A DNA stretch of 52,836 nt from SIG452 sp045631485. GTDB taxonomy: Bacteria; Bacillota; Clostridia; UMGS1840. Shown piece after piece: positions 1 through 8,700 of this stretch. A program made the translations under genes and the position numbers. Under the pieces are notes generated by a model that had not been told where the DNA came from, searched no databases, and saw only the letters and a program-made list of their open reading frames with translations. The stretch is from the NCBI GenBank assembly GCA_045631485.1, contig JAZQUU010000024.1, forward strand, positions 1 to 52,836, written 5' to 3'. Every line of letters begins with the position of its first letter. The stretch's first letter is position 1.

Positions 1-51
1 ACTGTTTTCCAAACGACTCACGCCCTCTTAGGATTCAAGTCCCATCAGGAA

Positions 52-86
52 ATAAAAAAGCCATCCAAGAATGGATAGCTTTTTCA
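52..86 (-). terminator. Rho-independent terminator after tRNA-Leu
   Basis: Read on the minus strand, AGCTATCC and GGATGGCT form an 8-bp stem (one G-T pair) around a short loop. A run of T follows. It lies directly 3' of the tRNA-Leu gene and probably ends its transcript. Confidence 0.75.
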
Positions 87-88
87 TT

Positions 89-171
<83 letters not shown>

Positions 172-231
172 CAATGCCAAATCAGTATAGCATAATTTCT
201 GAGAATTGTCAACGATTTTCTGATGAATCGT

Positions 232-266
232 AAAAAAAGAGATAACCGATACGGTTATCTCTTTTT
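232..266 (-). terminator. Terminator of the tig-clpP-clpX operon
   Basis: A perfect 11-bp stem, AGAGATAACCG with CGGTTATCTCT, encloses a 3-nt loop and is flanked by A and T runs. It starts a few bases after the clpX stop codon and reads as an intrinsic terminator on the minus strand. Confidence 0.9.
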
Positions 267-268
267 GC

Positions 269-1528
269 TTATGCAGATTTAATCACTTTCGGGGGAGTGG
301 TGCCGTTGATGGATTCTTTGGTGATGATAACTTTTTCCACGGATTCATCCGAGGGAGTTTCGTACATTACATCCATTAGGGCGTTTTCCACGATGGAGCG
401 AAGGCCTCTGGCACCGGTGTTTCTTTCCTGTGCTTTTGCCACGATTTCATCCAACGCTTCGGGTTCGAATTCCAAATCCACATCATCCAACTGCATCAGC
501 TTCTGATACTGTTTGATCACAGAGTTTTTAGGCTCTAACAGCACTCGCAGGAGCGCTTCTTTTCCTAATTCTTCCAATGCCACAATCACGGGGATACGAC
601 CTGCAAATTCGGGGATTAAGCCGTATTTCAACAAGTCCTGAGGGGTGATATCGGCAAGCAATTTGGATTTGTTGTTCTCCTTTTTGGAGGAAATGGGAGC
701 ATTGAATCCCAAAGAGGATTCTTTGCTTCGTTTCTCGATAATCTTTTCAATGCCGTCAAATGCACCACCGCAGATGAACAAAATATTGGAGGTATCAATG
801 GTTAAAAATTCCTGATGGGGATGCTTTCTGCCGCCCTGGGGAGGAACATTTGCCACAGTACCTTCAATGATTTTAAGAAGTGCCTGCTGCACACCTTCGC
901 CGCTGACATCACGGGTGATGGACGGGTTTTCGGATTTTCTTGCGATTTTATCAATTTCATCAATATAGATGATGCCTTTTTGCGCTTTTTCAATGTCAAA
1001 ATCTGCTGCCTGAATCAAGCGGAGTAAAATATTTTCCACGTCTTCCCCCACATAACCTGCTTCGGTTAAGGTGGTGGCATCGGTGATGGCAAAAGGCACA
1101 TTTAAGATTTTTGCCAAAGTTTGTGCCAGCAGAGTTTTCCCGGAGCCGGTGGGGCCGAGTAACAAGACGTTACTTTTCTTTAATTCGGTATCGTCGTCGG
1201 AGTTTTGCTCCTGCACACGTTTATAATGATTATATACTGCCACGGAAAGAGCGATTTTTGCTTTTTCCTGACCTATCACATATTCATCCAGCTTTGCTTT
1301 GATTTCTTTGGGTTTTAAAACGGTAAGCGGTTCGTCTTTCGCTTCTTTTGCTTGTTTCTTTTTGCCTTTGGGATAACCCATACGGTTTCCGGTAATCAGC
1401 TCATAGCAACTCATAATACATTCGTCACAAATGTTTGCTGCGCCGCCGGTCACAATCTGGTCCACTTCGGCAGTAGATTTTCCGCAGAAGTAACAAAACT
1501 GCTGGTCTTCATCTCTTCTGTTGGACAT
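269..1528 (-). CDS. clpX: ATP-dependent Clp protease, ATP-binding subunit ClpX
   Basis: ClpX is the hexameric AAA+ unfoldase that recognises substrates, unfolds them with ATP and threads them into ClpP. The 419-aa length is normal for the family. The N-terminal zinc-binding domain has C12/C15 and C34/C37. Walker A GPTGSGKT is at 125-132, the pore-loop motif GYVGED lies near 158-163, and Walker B IIYIDEID is at 186-193. The RDVSGEGVQQ sensor region follows. It is the last gene of the minus-strand order tig, clpP, clpX, so unfoldase and peptidase are co-transcribed. An intrinsic-terminator-like hairpin in the clpP-clpX gap may lower clpX expression relative to clpP. Confidence 0.97.
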   Translation of the reverse strand: MSNRRDEDQQFCYFCGKSTAEVDQIVTGGAANICDECIMSCYELITGNRMGYPKGKKKQAKEAKDEPLTVLKPKEIKAKLDEYVIGQEKAKIALSVAVYNHYKRVQEQNSDDDTELKKSNVLLLGPTGSGKTLLAQTLAKILNVPFAITDATTLTEAGYVGEDVENILLRLIQAADFDIEKAQKGIIYIDEIDKIARKSENPSITRDVSGEGVQQALLKIIEGTVANVPPQGGRKHPHQEFLTIDTSNILFICGGAFDGIEKIIEKRSKESSLGFNAPISSKKENNKSKLLADITPQDLLKYGLIPEFAGRIPVIVALEELGKEALLRVLLEPKNSVIKQYQKLMQLDDVDLEFEPEALDEIVAKAQERNTGARGLRSIVENALMDVMYETPSDESVEKVIITKESINGTTPPKVIKSA

Positions 1529-1564
1529 AGTTTACCTGCTTTCCTTTTTTCTTCGTTTCTTTTG

Positions 1565-1605
1565 AAAAACAATGGCGTAACGCAAAACCGTCACGCCATG
1601 TTTTT
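1565..1605 (-). terminator. Hairpin with T-tract between clpP and clpX
   Basis: On the minus strand ATGGCGTGACG can pair with CGTTACGCCAT (11 bp, one G-T pair) around a 6-nt loop, and TGTTTTTC follows. It lies after the clpP stop and before clpX. It could be a partial terminator that tunes clpX relative to clpP; how strongly it acts cannot be judged from sequence. Confidence 0.6.
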
Positions 1606-1612
1606 TGTCATT

Positions 1613-2194
1613 TTATCTTTTTTCAATAACCTTGTCAATCAGACCGTATGCTTTTGCTTCGGCTGCAGACATAAAGTTGTCACGCTCGGTATCTTTTTGA
1701 ATTACCTCTAAAGGCTGACCGGTTCTTTCACTTAAAATCTGATTTAAGTGGTCTTTCATTTTTAAGATACGTTCCGCATGAATTTTAATGTCGGTTGCCT
1801 GACCCTGCATACCACCTAAAGGCTGATGAATCATAATTTCGGAATTGGGCAGAGCCATACGTTTTCCGGGAGCACCTGCGCTCAACAGGAACGCACCCAT
1901 AGATGCTGCCATGCCGATACAGATGGTGGAAACATCGGGCTTTACGTACTGCATGGTGTCATAAATTGCCATCCCTGCAGTAATGGAGCCGCCGGGACTG
2001 TTGATATATAATTGAATATCTTTGTCCGGGTCTTCCGCTTCTAAGAAAAGCAACTGTGCAACCACTAAGCTTGCGGTGGCGTCGTTTACTTCATCTGCTA
2101 AAAAAATGATTCTGTCTTTTAACAGGCGGGAAAAAATATCATAAGTTCTTTCGCCGCCGCTGGTCTGGTCAACAACATAGGGAACTAAACTCAT
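1613..2194 (-). CDS. clpP: ATP-dependent Clp protease, proteolytic subunit ClpP
   Basis: This is the tetradecameric serine peptidase of the ClpXP and ClpCP complexes in the cytoplasm. At 193 aa it has family length. The catalytic triad is visible as S98 in GMAASMG, H123 in MIHQPLGG and D172 in ERDNF, matching the classical spacing. It follows tig by 28 bases on the minus strand and precedes clpX. No CtsR-type heptad repeat was noticed upstream of tig, so regulation by CtsR cannot be asserted. Confidence 0.97.
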   Translation of the reverse strand: MSLVPYVVDQTSGGERTYDIFSRLLKDRIIFLADEVNDATASLVVAQLLFLEAEDPDKDIQLYINSPGGSITAGMAIYDTMQYVKPDVSTICIGMAASMGAFLLSAGAPGKRMALPNSEIMIHQPLGGMQGQATDIKIHAERILKMKDHLNQILSERTGQPLEVIQKDTERDNFMSAAEAKAYGLIDKVIEKR

Positions 2195-2223
2195 CTGTTA
2201 GTCAAATCCTTTCGGGGTGGGTA

Positions 2224-3750
2224 TTATTCTTCAGTTTTTTTGGTTGCGGTTTTTTTAGTAGTGGTAGTTTTTTTTGCAGGAGCTTTTTTGGGAGCTTCTT
2301 CACCGTCTGCTTTTTTTGCAGTAGTTTTTTTCGCGGTAGTTTTTTTCGGTGCTGCTTCTTTATCGTCAGCCTCTGCTTTTTTAGTGGTAGTTTTTTTGGT
2401 AGTGGTTTTTTTTGCAGGAGCTTTCTTTTCTGCTTTCGCTTCTGCTTCCGCTTTTGCTTCTTCTTCGGAAATTTCCTGACAAACTGCGTTATCTCTTACG
2501 AAATCAACTGCTTTTCTGATTACGATATCTTTTTTCAGATCTTCATCGGGAACGAAGTTTGCAATTTTTTCTTTTTCGATGCCGTAATGTTCGCTCAGTT
2601 TGGATTTTTCTTCATCTAAATCTGAGTCGGTTGCTTCAATTGCTTCCTGACGAGCAATTGCTTCCAGTACTAACATGGATTTTACCTGAACTTCTGCGTT
2701 CTGTTTGAACTGACCTAAGTAAGCTGCTTCATCCATGCCGGTGTATTTTAAATACATTTCTCTGTTGATGCCCTGCTGCATTAAGCCGTTATCGAAATCT
2801 CTTGCCAGCATATTAACTCTTTCGTCAATCATAGCCTGGGGAATGTCGATTTCTACGCTCTGAGCAATCTGGTCAACCACTTCGTTTTCAAACTGAATGT
2901 CTGCACGTTCGGATAACTGTTTTTCCATTTTTGCTTTGATATCGGCTTTTAATTCAGCTAAGGTATCAAATTCGGAAACGTCTTTTGCTAATTCGTCATC
3001 TGCTTCGGGCAGTTCTTTTTTGGTAACTTTGTTAATTTTTACTTTGAATTCTGCAGCTTTGCCTTTTAATTCTTCTGCATGATATTCTTCGGGGAAGGTT
3101 ACTTTAACCACAACGTCATCATTGGTGCCGCTGCCGATTAACTGTTCTTCAAAGCCGGGGATGAACTGACCGCTGCCGATGGTTAAATCAAAAGCGTCAC
3201 CTTTTCCGCCGGGGAATACAACACCGTCAACAAAACCTTCAAAGTCGATGTTAGCGATATCGCCGTTTTCGATAGCTCGATCTTCCACGGGAACCATTCT
3301 GGAATTTCTTTCTCTGATTCTTTCGATTTCAGCGTCAACTGCTTCGTCTTTTACAGTATAGACAACTTTTTTCGCAGTGATACCTTTATAGTTTTCCACG
3401 GTAACAACAGGTCTTACAAACACTTTGAATACTGCGGTGAAACCTGCTTCTTTGGAAATTTCGGGGATATCCACATCGGGCTGAGAAACAACATCCAGTT
3501 TTGCTTCTTTGATTGCTTCTTCATATAATTCGGGCAGGATGGAGTTTACTGCGTCGTCAAAGAAAATGCCTTCTCCGTACATTCTTTCGATCATATTCTT
3601 GGGAGCTTTTCCTTTACGGAAACCGGGAAGAGTGATGCTCTTCACATTTTTTCTGTACGCTTTTTCGATGCCTTCGTTGAATTTTTCTGCACTTACTTTT
3701 ACGGAAAATTCAACCTGATTTTTGCCTAAATCTTTGATTTTGATACTCAT
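2224..3750 (-). CDS. tig: Trigger factor (ribosome-associated chaperone/PPIase) with long Lys/Ala/Thr tail
   Basis: Trigger factor binds ribosomal protein L23 at the exit tunnel and shields nascent chains. The ribosome-docking signature GFRKGKAP is at residues 43-50. The FKBP-type PPIase domain and the helical C-terminal arms follow. I choose the ATG at 3750 rather than the in-frame ATG at 3783 because GGAGG lies 10 nt upstream of it, giving 508 aa. The family is usually about 430 aa. The excess is a tail at about 426-508 built of repeated lysine pairs with Ala, Pro and Thr, resembling histone-H1-like tails. It is first in the tig-clpP-clpX operon. Confidence 0.95.
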   Translation of the reverse strand: MSIKIKDLGKNQVEFSVKVSAEKFNEGIEKAYRKNVKSITLPGFRKGKAPKNMIERMYGEGIFFDDAVNSILPELYEEAIKEAKLDVVSQPDVDIPEISKEAGFTAVFKVFVRPVVTVENYKGITAKKVVYTVKDEAVDAEIERIRERNSRMVPVEDRAIENGDIANIDFEGFVDGVVFPGGKGDAFDLTIGSGQFIPGFEEQLIGSGTNDDVVVKVTFPEEYHAEELKGKAAEFKVKINKVTKKELPEADDELAKDVSEFDTLAELKADIKAKMEKQLSERADIQFENEVVDQIAQSVEIDIPQAMIDERVNMLARDFDNGLMQQGINREMYLKYTGMDEAAYLGQFKQNAEVQVKSMLVLEAIARQEAIEATDSDLDEEKSKLSEHYGIEKEKIANFVPDEDLKKDIVIRKAVDFVRDNAVCQEISEEEAKAEAEAKAEKKAPAKKTTTKKTTTKKAEADDKEAAPKKTTAKKTTAKKADGEEAPKKAPAKKTTTTKKTATKKTEE

Positions 3751-3797
3751 TGTTTCGTTTCCTCCAATTTGCTTTATCAACAATTATATACTAACCT

Positions 3798-3825
3798 ATT
3801 ATAACACACATTTTGAAAAAATCAA
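3798..3825 (-). promoter_or_regulatory. Promoter of tig-clpP-clpX
   Basis: On the minus strand TTGATT (3820-3825) and TATAAT (3798-3803) are separated by 16 bp. A TG dinucleotide one base upstream of the -10 makes it an extended -10. The remaining sequence of the 317-base gap between tig and the ACT-domain gene is AT-rich and shows only this promoter and the divergent one at 3966-3994. Confidence 0.75.
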
Positions 3826-3965
3826 GATTTTTTAGAAAATTTTACTATTTTTTGGCATTTTCTAAAAAACTTGCAAATTGTGAGAGTAAAATCTTTGGTT
3901 TTTGTGCTTTTTGATAAAAAAATCGTCAAAAAGAAAGCCTACGGAAACTTTTTCGTTGGAATTCA

Positions 3966-3994
3966 TTGACAATAATCGGCAAAAGCGGTATAAT
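3966..3994 (+). promoter_or_regulatory. Promoter of the ACT-domain / lyase genes
   Basis: A consensus TTGACA (3966-3971), a 17-bp spacer and TATAAT (3989-3994) precede the gene at 4068. The match to the housekeeping sigma-factor consensus is complete. Confidence 0.85.
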
Positions 3995-4067
3995 AACAAG
4001 ATGAAAAAAATTCGTTTTTCATCAAAAAACACAACGATTATTTCATATAAAAAGGAGAAATGTTACG

Positions 4068-4499
4068 ATGTTAGTCAGTCAGATTTCCGTCTTTTTGGAA
4101 AATACCAAAGGCAGACTGTTCAGCGTGTCTGATATTTTGGCAAAAAATGATATCAATGTTCGTGCGGTGTCCATTGCAGATACCACCGATTTCGGGATTT
4201 TACGAATGATTGTGAATGACCCCGAAAAAGCATATTCTGTGCTTCGGGAAAACAATTTCACCGTTCGTATTACCAAGGTGATTGCCGTGGAAATTGACGA
4301 TACGCCCGGCAGTATGGCAGATGTGCTGAAAAAACTCAACGACCAGGGCATCGAAGTGGAATATATGTATGCGTTTTTGGGCAATATTTCCGGCAATGCA
4401 CTGGTAATTTTAAAAATTGATGATCCCGATAAAGTGGAAGAGATTTCCGCTATGGACGGCATTAAATTGATTCCTGCGGAAGAGGTATATAAACTGTGA
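4068..4499 (+). CDS. Tandem ACT-domain protein
   Basis: The 143-aa protein consists of two ACT folds, roughly residues 1-68 and 69-143, and no catalytic domain. ACT domains bind small ligands, usually amino acids, so this is probably a stand-alone amino-acid sensor. The second copy contains the typical DDTPGSMADVLKKL segment. AAGGAG lies before the ATG. Its stop overlaps the start of the PLP lyase gene, which argues for translational coupling. The ligand cannot be told from sequence. Confidence 0.85.
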   Translation: MLVSQISVFLENTKGRLFSVSDILAKNDINVRAVSIADTTDFGILRMIVNDPEKAYSVLRENNFTVRITKVIAVEIDDTPGSMADVLKKLNDQGIEVEYMYAFLGNISGNALVILKIDDPDKVEEISAMDGIKLIPAEEVYKL

Positions 4500-5773
4500 T
4501 GGATATGATGAATTTTGCTTCCGTGCTGGGAGTGTCCGAAGAAACGGTTTCTTTGGTGGAAACAAGTGAAAAAAAACTGAGTGAAGTATTTGAAAAGCTG
4601 GAGCGTATTGCCGAATATAATCAGGCAAGAGTGCTTCGTGCTTTTTCCGAATGCCGTATTTCCGATACTCATTTTAATTTTTCCACAGGCTACGGCTATG
4701 ATGACCACGGCAGAGACACCTTGGACCGTCTCTATGCCGAAATTTTTGAATGTGAAGATGCACTGGTTCGCCATACCATTATTTCGGGTACTCACGCGTT
4801 AACCACTGCATTTTTTGGGGTGCTTCGTCCCGGGGATACCCTTATTTCTGTGACTGGAAGACCTTATGATACATTAGAAGAGGTCATCGGAATCCGTGGT
4901 GAAAATTCGGGTTCTTTAAAGGAGTTTGGCGTGTCTTACGGAGAAATCTCTCTAAAAGATGGTGCCCCCGATTTGGATGCCATCAAAGCAGGTGTTCCCG
5001 CAACCACCAAGGCGGTGTTGATTCAGCGTTCCAAAGGATATGAAAGCCGTGTGTCTTTATCCTCTGAGGAAATCGGTGAAATCATCAAAGTGGTGAAGGG
5101 GATTAACCCCAATATTATCGTGATTGTGGATAACTGTTACGGGGAATTCGTTAACACCTCGGAACCCACCAAGTACGGTGCTGATTTAGCCTGCGGCTCT
5201 CTCATTAAAAATCCCGGTGGCGGACTTGCCTTGACCGGCGGCTATATTGCAGGAAAAAGGGAGTATATTGAGCTTTGTGCCATGAGGCTCACTTCGCCCG
5301 GATTGGGAAAAGAGGTGGGTGCTTCCTTAGGCTTGACCCGCTCTATGATTCAGGGACTTTATTTTGCTCCCTTTGTGGTATGTCAGGCATTAAAAACTGC
5401 GGCACTTTGTGCTCAGATTTTTAAGGATTCGGGATATCGTGTCACTCCTGAGCCTGAGGAAGACAGAAACTGCATTATTCAGGCAATTGATTTTTTGAAA
5501 CCTGAGGGGGTTATCACCTTCTGTAAAGGCATACAGAAGGGAGCTCCCGTGGACTCTTTTGTGTCTCCCGAGCCTTGGGATATGCCTGGCTATCAGGATC
5601 AGGTGATTATGGCGGCAGGTGCTTTTGTGCAAGGTGCTTCCATTGAGCTTTCCGCCGATGCACCCATTAAACCTCCCTATACCGCCTTTATGCAAGGCTC
5701 CCTTTCTTACGGCTACGGCAAAGCAGGACTGATGCTCACCGTGGAAGAAATGAAAAAGAATGGACTAATATAA
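4499..5773 (+). CDS. PLP-dependent methionine gamma-lyase-like protein (YnbB / aluminium-resistance family)
   Basis: This 424-aa fold-type I PLP enzyme matches the family annotated as methionine gamma-lyase-like or aluminium resistance protein. Visible features are the N-terminal FNFSTGYGYDDHGRDTLDRL segment, the PLP-binding stretch HTIISGTHAL, and the Schiff-base lysine region SLIKNPGGGLA. The ATG at 4499 overlaps the stop of the ACT gene (TGATG); a GTG at 4496 is also possible. The real substrate of this subfamily is uncertain. Pairing with an ACT protein fits amino-acid metabolism. Confidence 0.85.
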   Translation: MDMMNFASVLGVSEETVSLVETSEKKLSEVFEKLERIAEYNQARVLRAFSECRISDTHFNFSTGYGYDDHGRDTLDRLYAEIFECEDALVRHTIISGTHALTTAFFGVLRPGDTLISVTGRPYDTLEEVIGIRGENSGSLKEFGVSYGEISLKDGAPDLDAIKAGVPATTKAVLIQRSKGYESRVSLSSEEIGEIIKVVKGINPNIIVIVDNCYGEFVNTSEPTKYGADLACGSLIKNPGGGLALTGGYIAGKREYIELCAMRLTSPGLGKEVGASLGLTRSMIQGLYFAPFVVCQALKTAALCAQIFKDSGYRVTPEPEEDRNCIIQAIDFLKPEGVITFCKGIQKGAPVDSFVSPEPWDMPGYQDQVIMAAGAFVQGASIELSADAPIKPPYTAFMQGSLSYGYGKAGLMLTVEEMKKNGLI

Positions 5774-5786
5774 AGGAGTGTTTTCG

Positions 5787-8700
5787 ATGAAGTGTATTTT
5801 GAAACGTGTGCTTTCCATAGCACTAACGCTTTCTCTGATTGCAGTGAATCTTGCGATTCCCGCAATGGCAGAAGAAGCAACCATCAGCGTATCTTATACC
5901 GACCTGCTGTCTAACACATTACCCGGCGGTAACGGCACATTATTCTTTGATACTACTCCCGGAACCTCCAACGCAGGTACCGGTCTGGATACCCCTCAGA
6001 ACAACTACAACAGAGACTATGCTCCCTTGGAAGTATGGTCTGCAGCTAACCGTGCTTCTTTGAATATGAAGGGCACCGAATGGGCAAGATTTGAAGTAGA
6101 TGTTCCCGCAACAGGTTTTTATTCTGTTGATATGACCTATGGGTGCGGTGTGGCAGCAGGTGCAGATTTTATTATCCGCACAGATAGCACCATCATTGAA
6201 GCTCATCTGGCAAAAAGCGGTACGAATGCTTATGTATTTACCACTGCAGAGGATTTAGGCTATGTTTATCTGGAAGAAGGAACCAACTACATTTATGTGG
6301 ATAACAAATCCACCGCACAGGTAAACTTCAAAGGTCTGGATCTGTATTTGGCTGCTGAGGCAAAGGCCACCGTGGTAGATTGGATTGCTCCTGTAGAAAG
6401 TGCAAATGAAATTGCTGATCTGACCGTGAAAGTAAACATCGCTACTGATGGTTATAAGCAGGCAGCAATCAGTGATACCATTACTTTTGATATGAACATT
6501 CCCATCGAAGGTAAATACAAAGTATCCGTAATGGGTATTGCAACCGGTTCCAACAGTGTATCCGCTGATTTTGGTGCTGATACACAAACTGCAACCGTTT
6601 CCAACGATGCATACGGTTATACCGAAATTGGTGTATTCCCCTTAACTGAAGATGCATACACCTTAACCTTAAACGGCTTCACCGACTATAGCTTAGCTTG
6701 GGTAAAAGTGGAATATGTATCTCCCTACTTAACCGGCGTTGAAAGTGAAACCTTCTGCGATGGTGACACCGTAGCAAGAGGTACCGACAATTTAACCATC
6801 ACCTTCAACGGCAATATGATGGATACCGCTGATGCCACCTTAACAAAAGACGGCACCCAAATTCCTGTTGCTGTGGATGTTGACGGTGCCAAAGTAATCG
6901 TTTCTTTCTTGGAAACCTTAGCTTATGAAACTGAATACACCTTAACTGTTACCGGTTTACAGGGTGTGAACGATGCAGACGCATTGGAAGACAGAACCTA
7001 CACCTTCACTACCACTGACGAAGCATCTGATGCAGGTACTGATGATGTTACCGTTACCAACGTAGCTTCCTACCGTGAAGATGTAACCATCGAAGGTATC
7101 GTGAAAGGCTCCACCGGATACGGTATCAAAGGCAGAAAAATATCTGTGCAAAATTCCGATGGCGAAACCGTGGTAATTGCCACCTCCGGGGATAACGGTG
7201 CATTTACTGCTGAATTTACTATCGCTGACGGCACCGACACAGGTGTTTACACCTACACTGTTACCGCGGAATACGGGGCAACCGAAACTGCAGTGGTAAG
7301 CTATGTATCCGAAGCTGAAGAATTAAGAATTCTTGGCTTATTTGAAGATGCAACCACTCCCGATGCTGTATACTCTATCTTTGAAGGCTGTGCAGACATT
7401 CTGCTGGTTCCCGATTATGCAACAGATTGTGCTTCTTTAGCAAATGATGACCTGTTCTTAGCTCATTTTGCAGGAAAAGATTTCAACGCACTTAGCGAAT
7501 TTGTTCCTTTCTACAATAAAATGCTGAAATTGGAGCAGATGAACCAGGCAACCCTCGGCTCTTATATTCTATCCAACTTTTTAAATCAGCCGGAGGTTTT
7601 AGAGCTTATCGGTATTGATTTTGAGGAATTATCCTTCCTGGATACAGCCTCCGAAAAGAGCGAATTTGCAACGATGATTGCAGAGGATACCTTATATAAC
7701 GGAGCGAGCGTCTCGGAATCTCTCTTTGTGGCAAGAATTCATGCTTTGCTGAAGGAATATCTGCACACCTATCTCGGTATCGGTGATGCAGAATTAATTT
7801 GTGATTCCTTTTATCAGGATTTACCCACAGTGAATGGTGGACAACCCATTGTAATTCCCATACAGGTTAACGGGAATAAATCAGAAGTAACCGAGCTGAC
7901 GCTCACCATTACTGCATCTGACCCTACTATTTTCACTGATATATACTACACGCCCAACAAATACACAGAAGAACGTTACGATTCTAATGATTGGTATTCT
8001 GATTTTTACGATGACTTCACCAGAGATATCACATGGCTGGATGAAAACGGACAATCCGGTTACTACGATGAATACGACAACTATACTGCTGTAAAGCCGG
8101 TTAAACAAAAGATGAGTATCAAAGGGAAAACCGCAACCATCACCGTTTCTTATCCTGGTGGACAGGAAGGCTCCTATTTTGGTGCTTTGCTTTTAGAGCC
8201 TGCATCCATCGGAACATATGAGCTGGAGATTTCCGGAAAAATGCTTCAGGCTGGCATCGTCTACTCAGTATTGCCAAAGGCGGTTACCGTGGATACCACC
8301 GAGATTGGCGGTCATTTCAGAGATGGATATTGTGCTGTGGATTGGCGTTTAACTCCGGATGGAGTGCTGACTGTCAGCGGTACCGGTACCTTGGGTTCTA
8401 TTCAAGACAATTCTTACAGATCCAGCAGCTTTCCTTACCGAAATTACAGAAGTATTATCCGTAAGGTTTGTCTGGAGGGAATCACCGGCATTGGTTACTT
8501 TGCATTTTATAACTACCAAAATCTGGAAGAAGTGGTGGCTCCGGATGATTTGAATATAATCGGAGTTGGTGCTTTTTCTCAATGCCGGAATTTAAAGACT
8601 GTCCGCTTACCGGATACCGTTACAACGATAGAATATGATGCATTTTCCAATTGTAGCTCGCTGAAAGAGTTTTATTTCCCTGCAAATCTGCGTGAAATAG

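Noticed and set aside
20..50. GGATTCAAGTCCCATCAGG resembles the T-arm and 3' end of the tRNA-Leu, on the opposite strand
   Set aside because: The T-stem does not pair properly and no acceptor or anticodon stem can be built; the left part is cut by the window edge. Too little to call a tRNA or an attachment remnant.
3902..4132. Open frame of 76 codons upstream of the ACT-domain gene
   Set aside because: It runs through a consensus promoter and overlaps the real gene in another frame, with no ribosome site and low-complexity composition.
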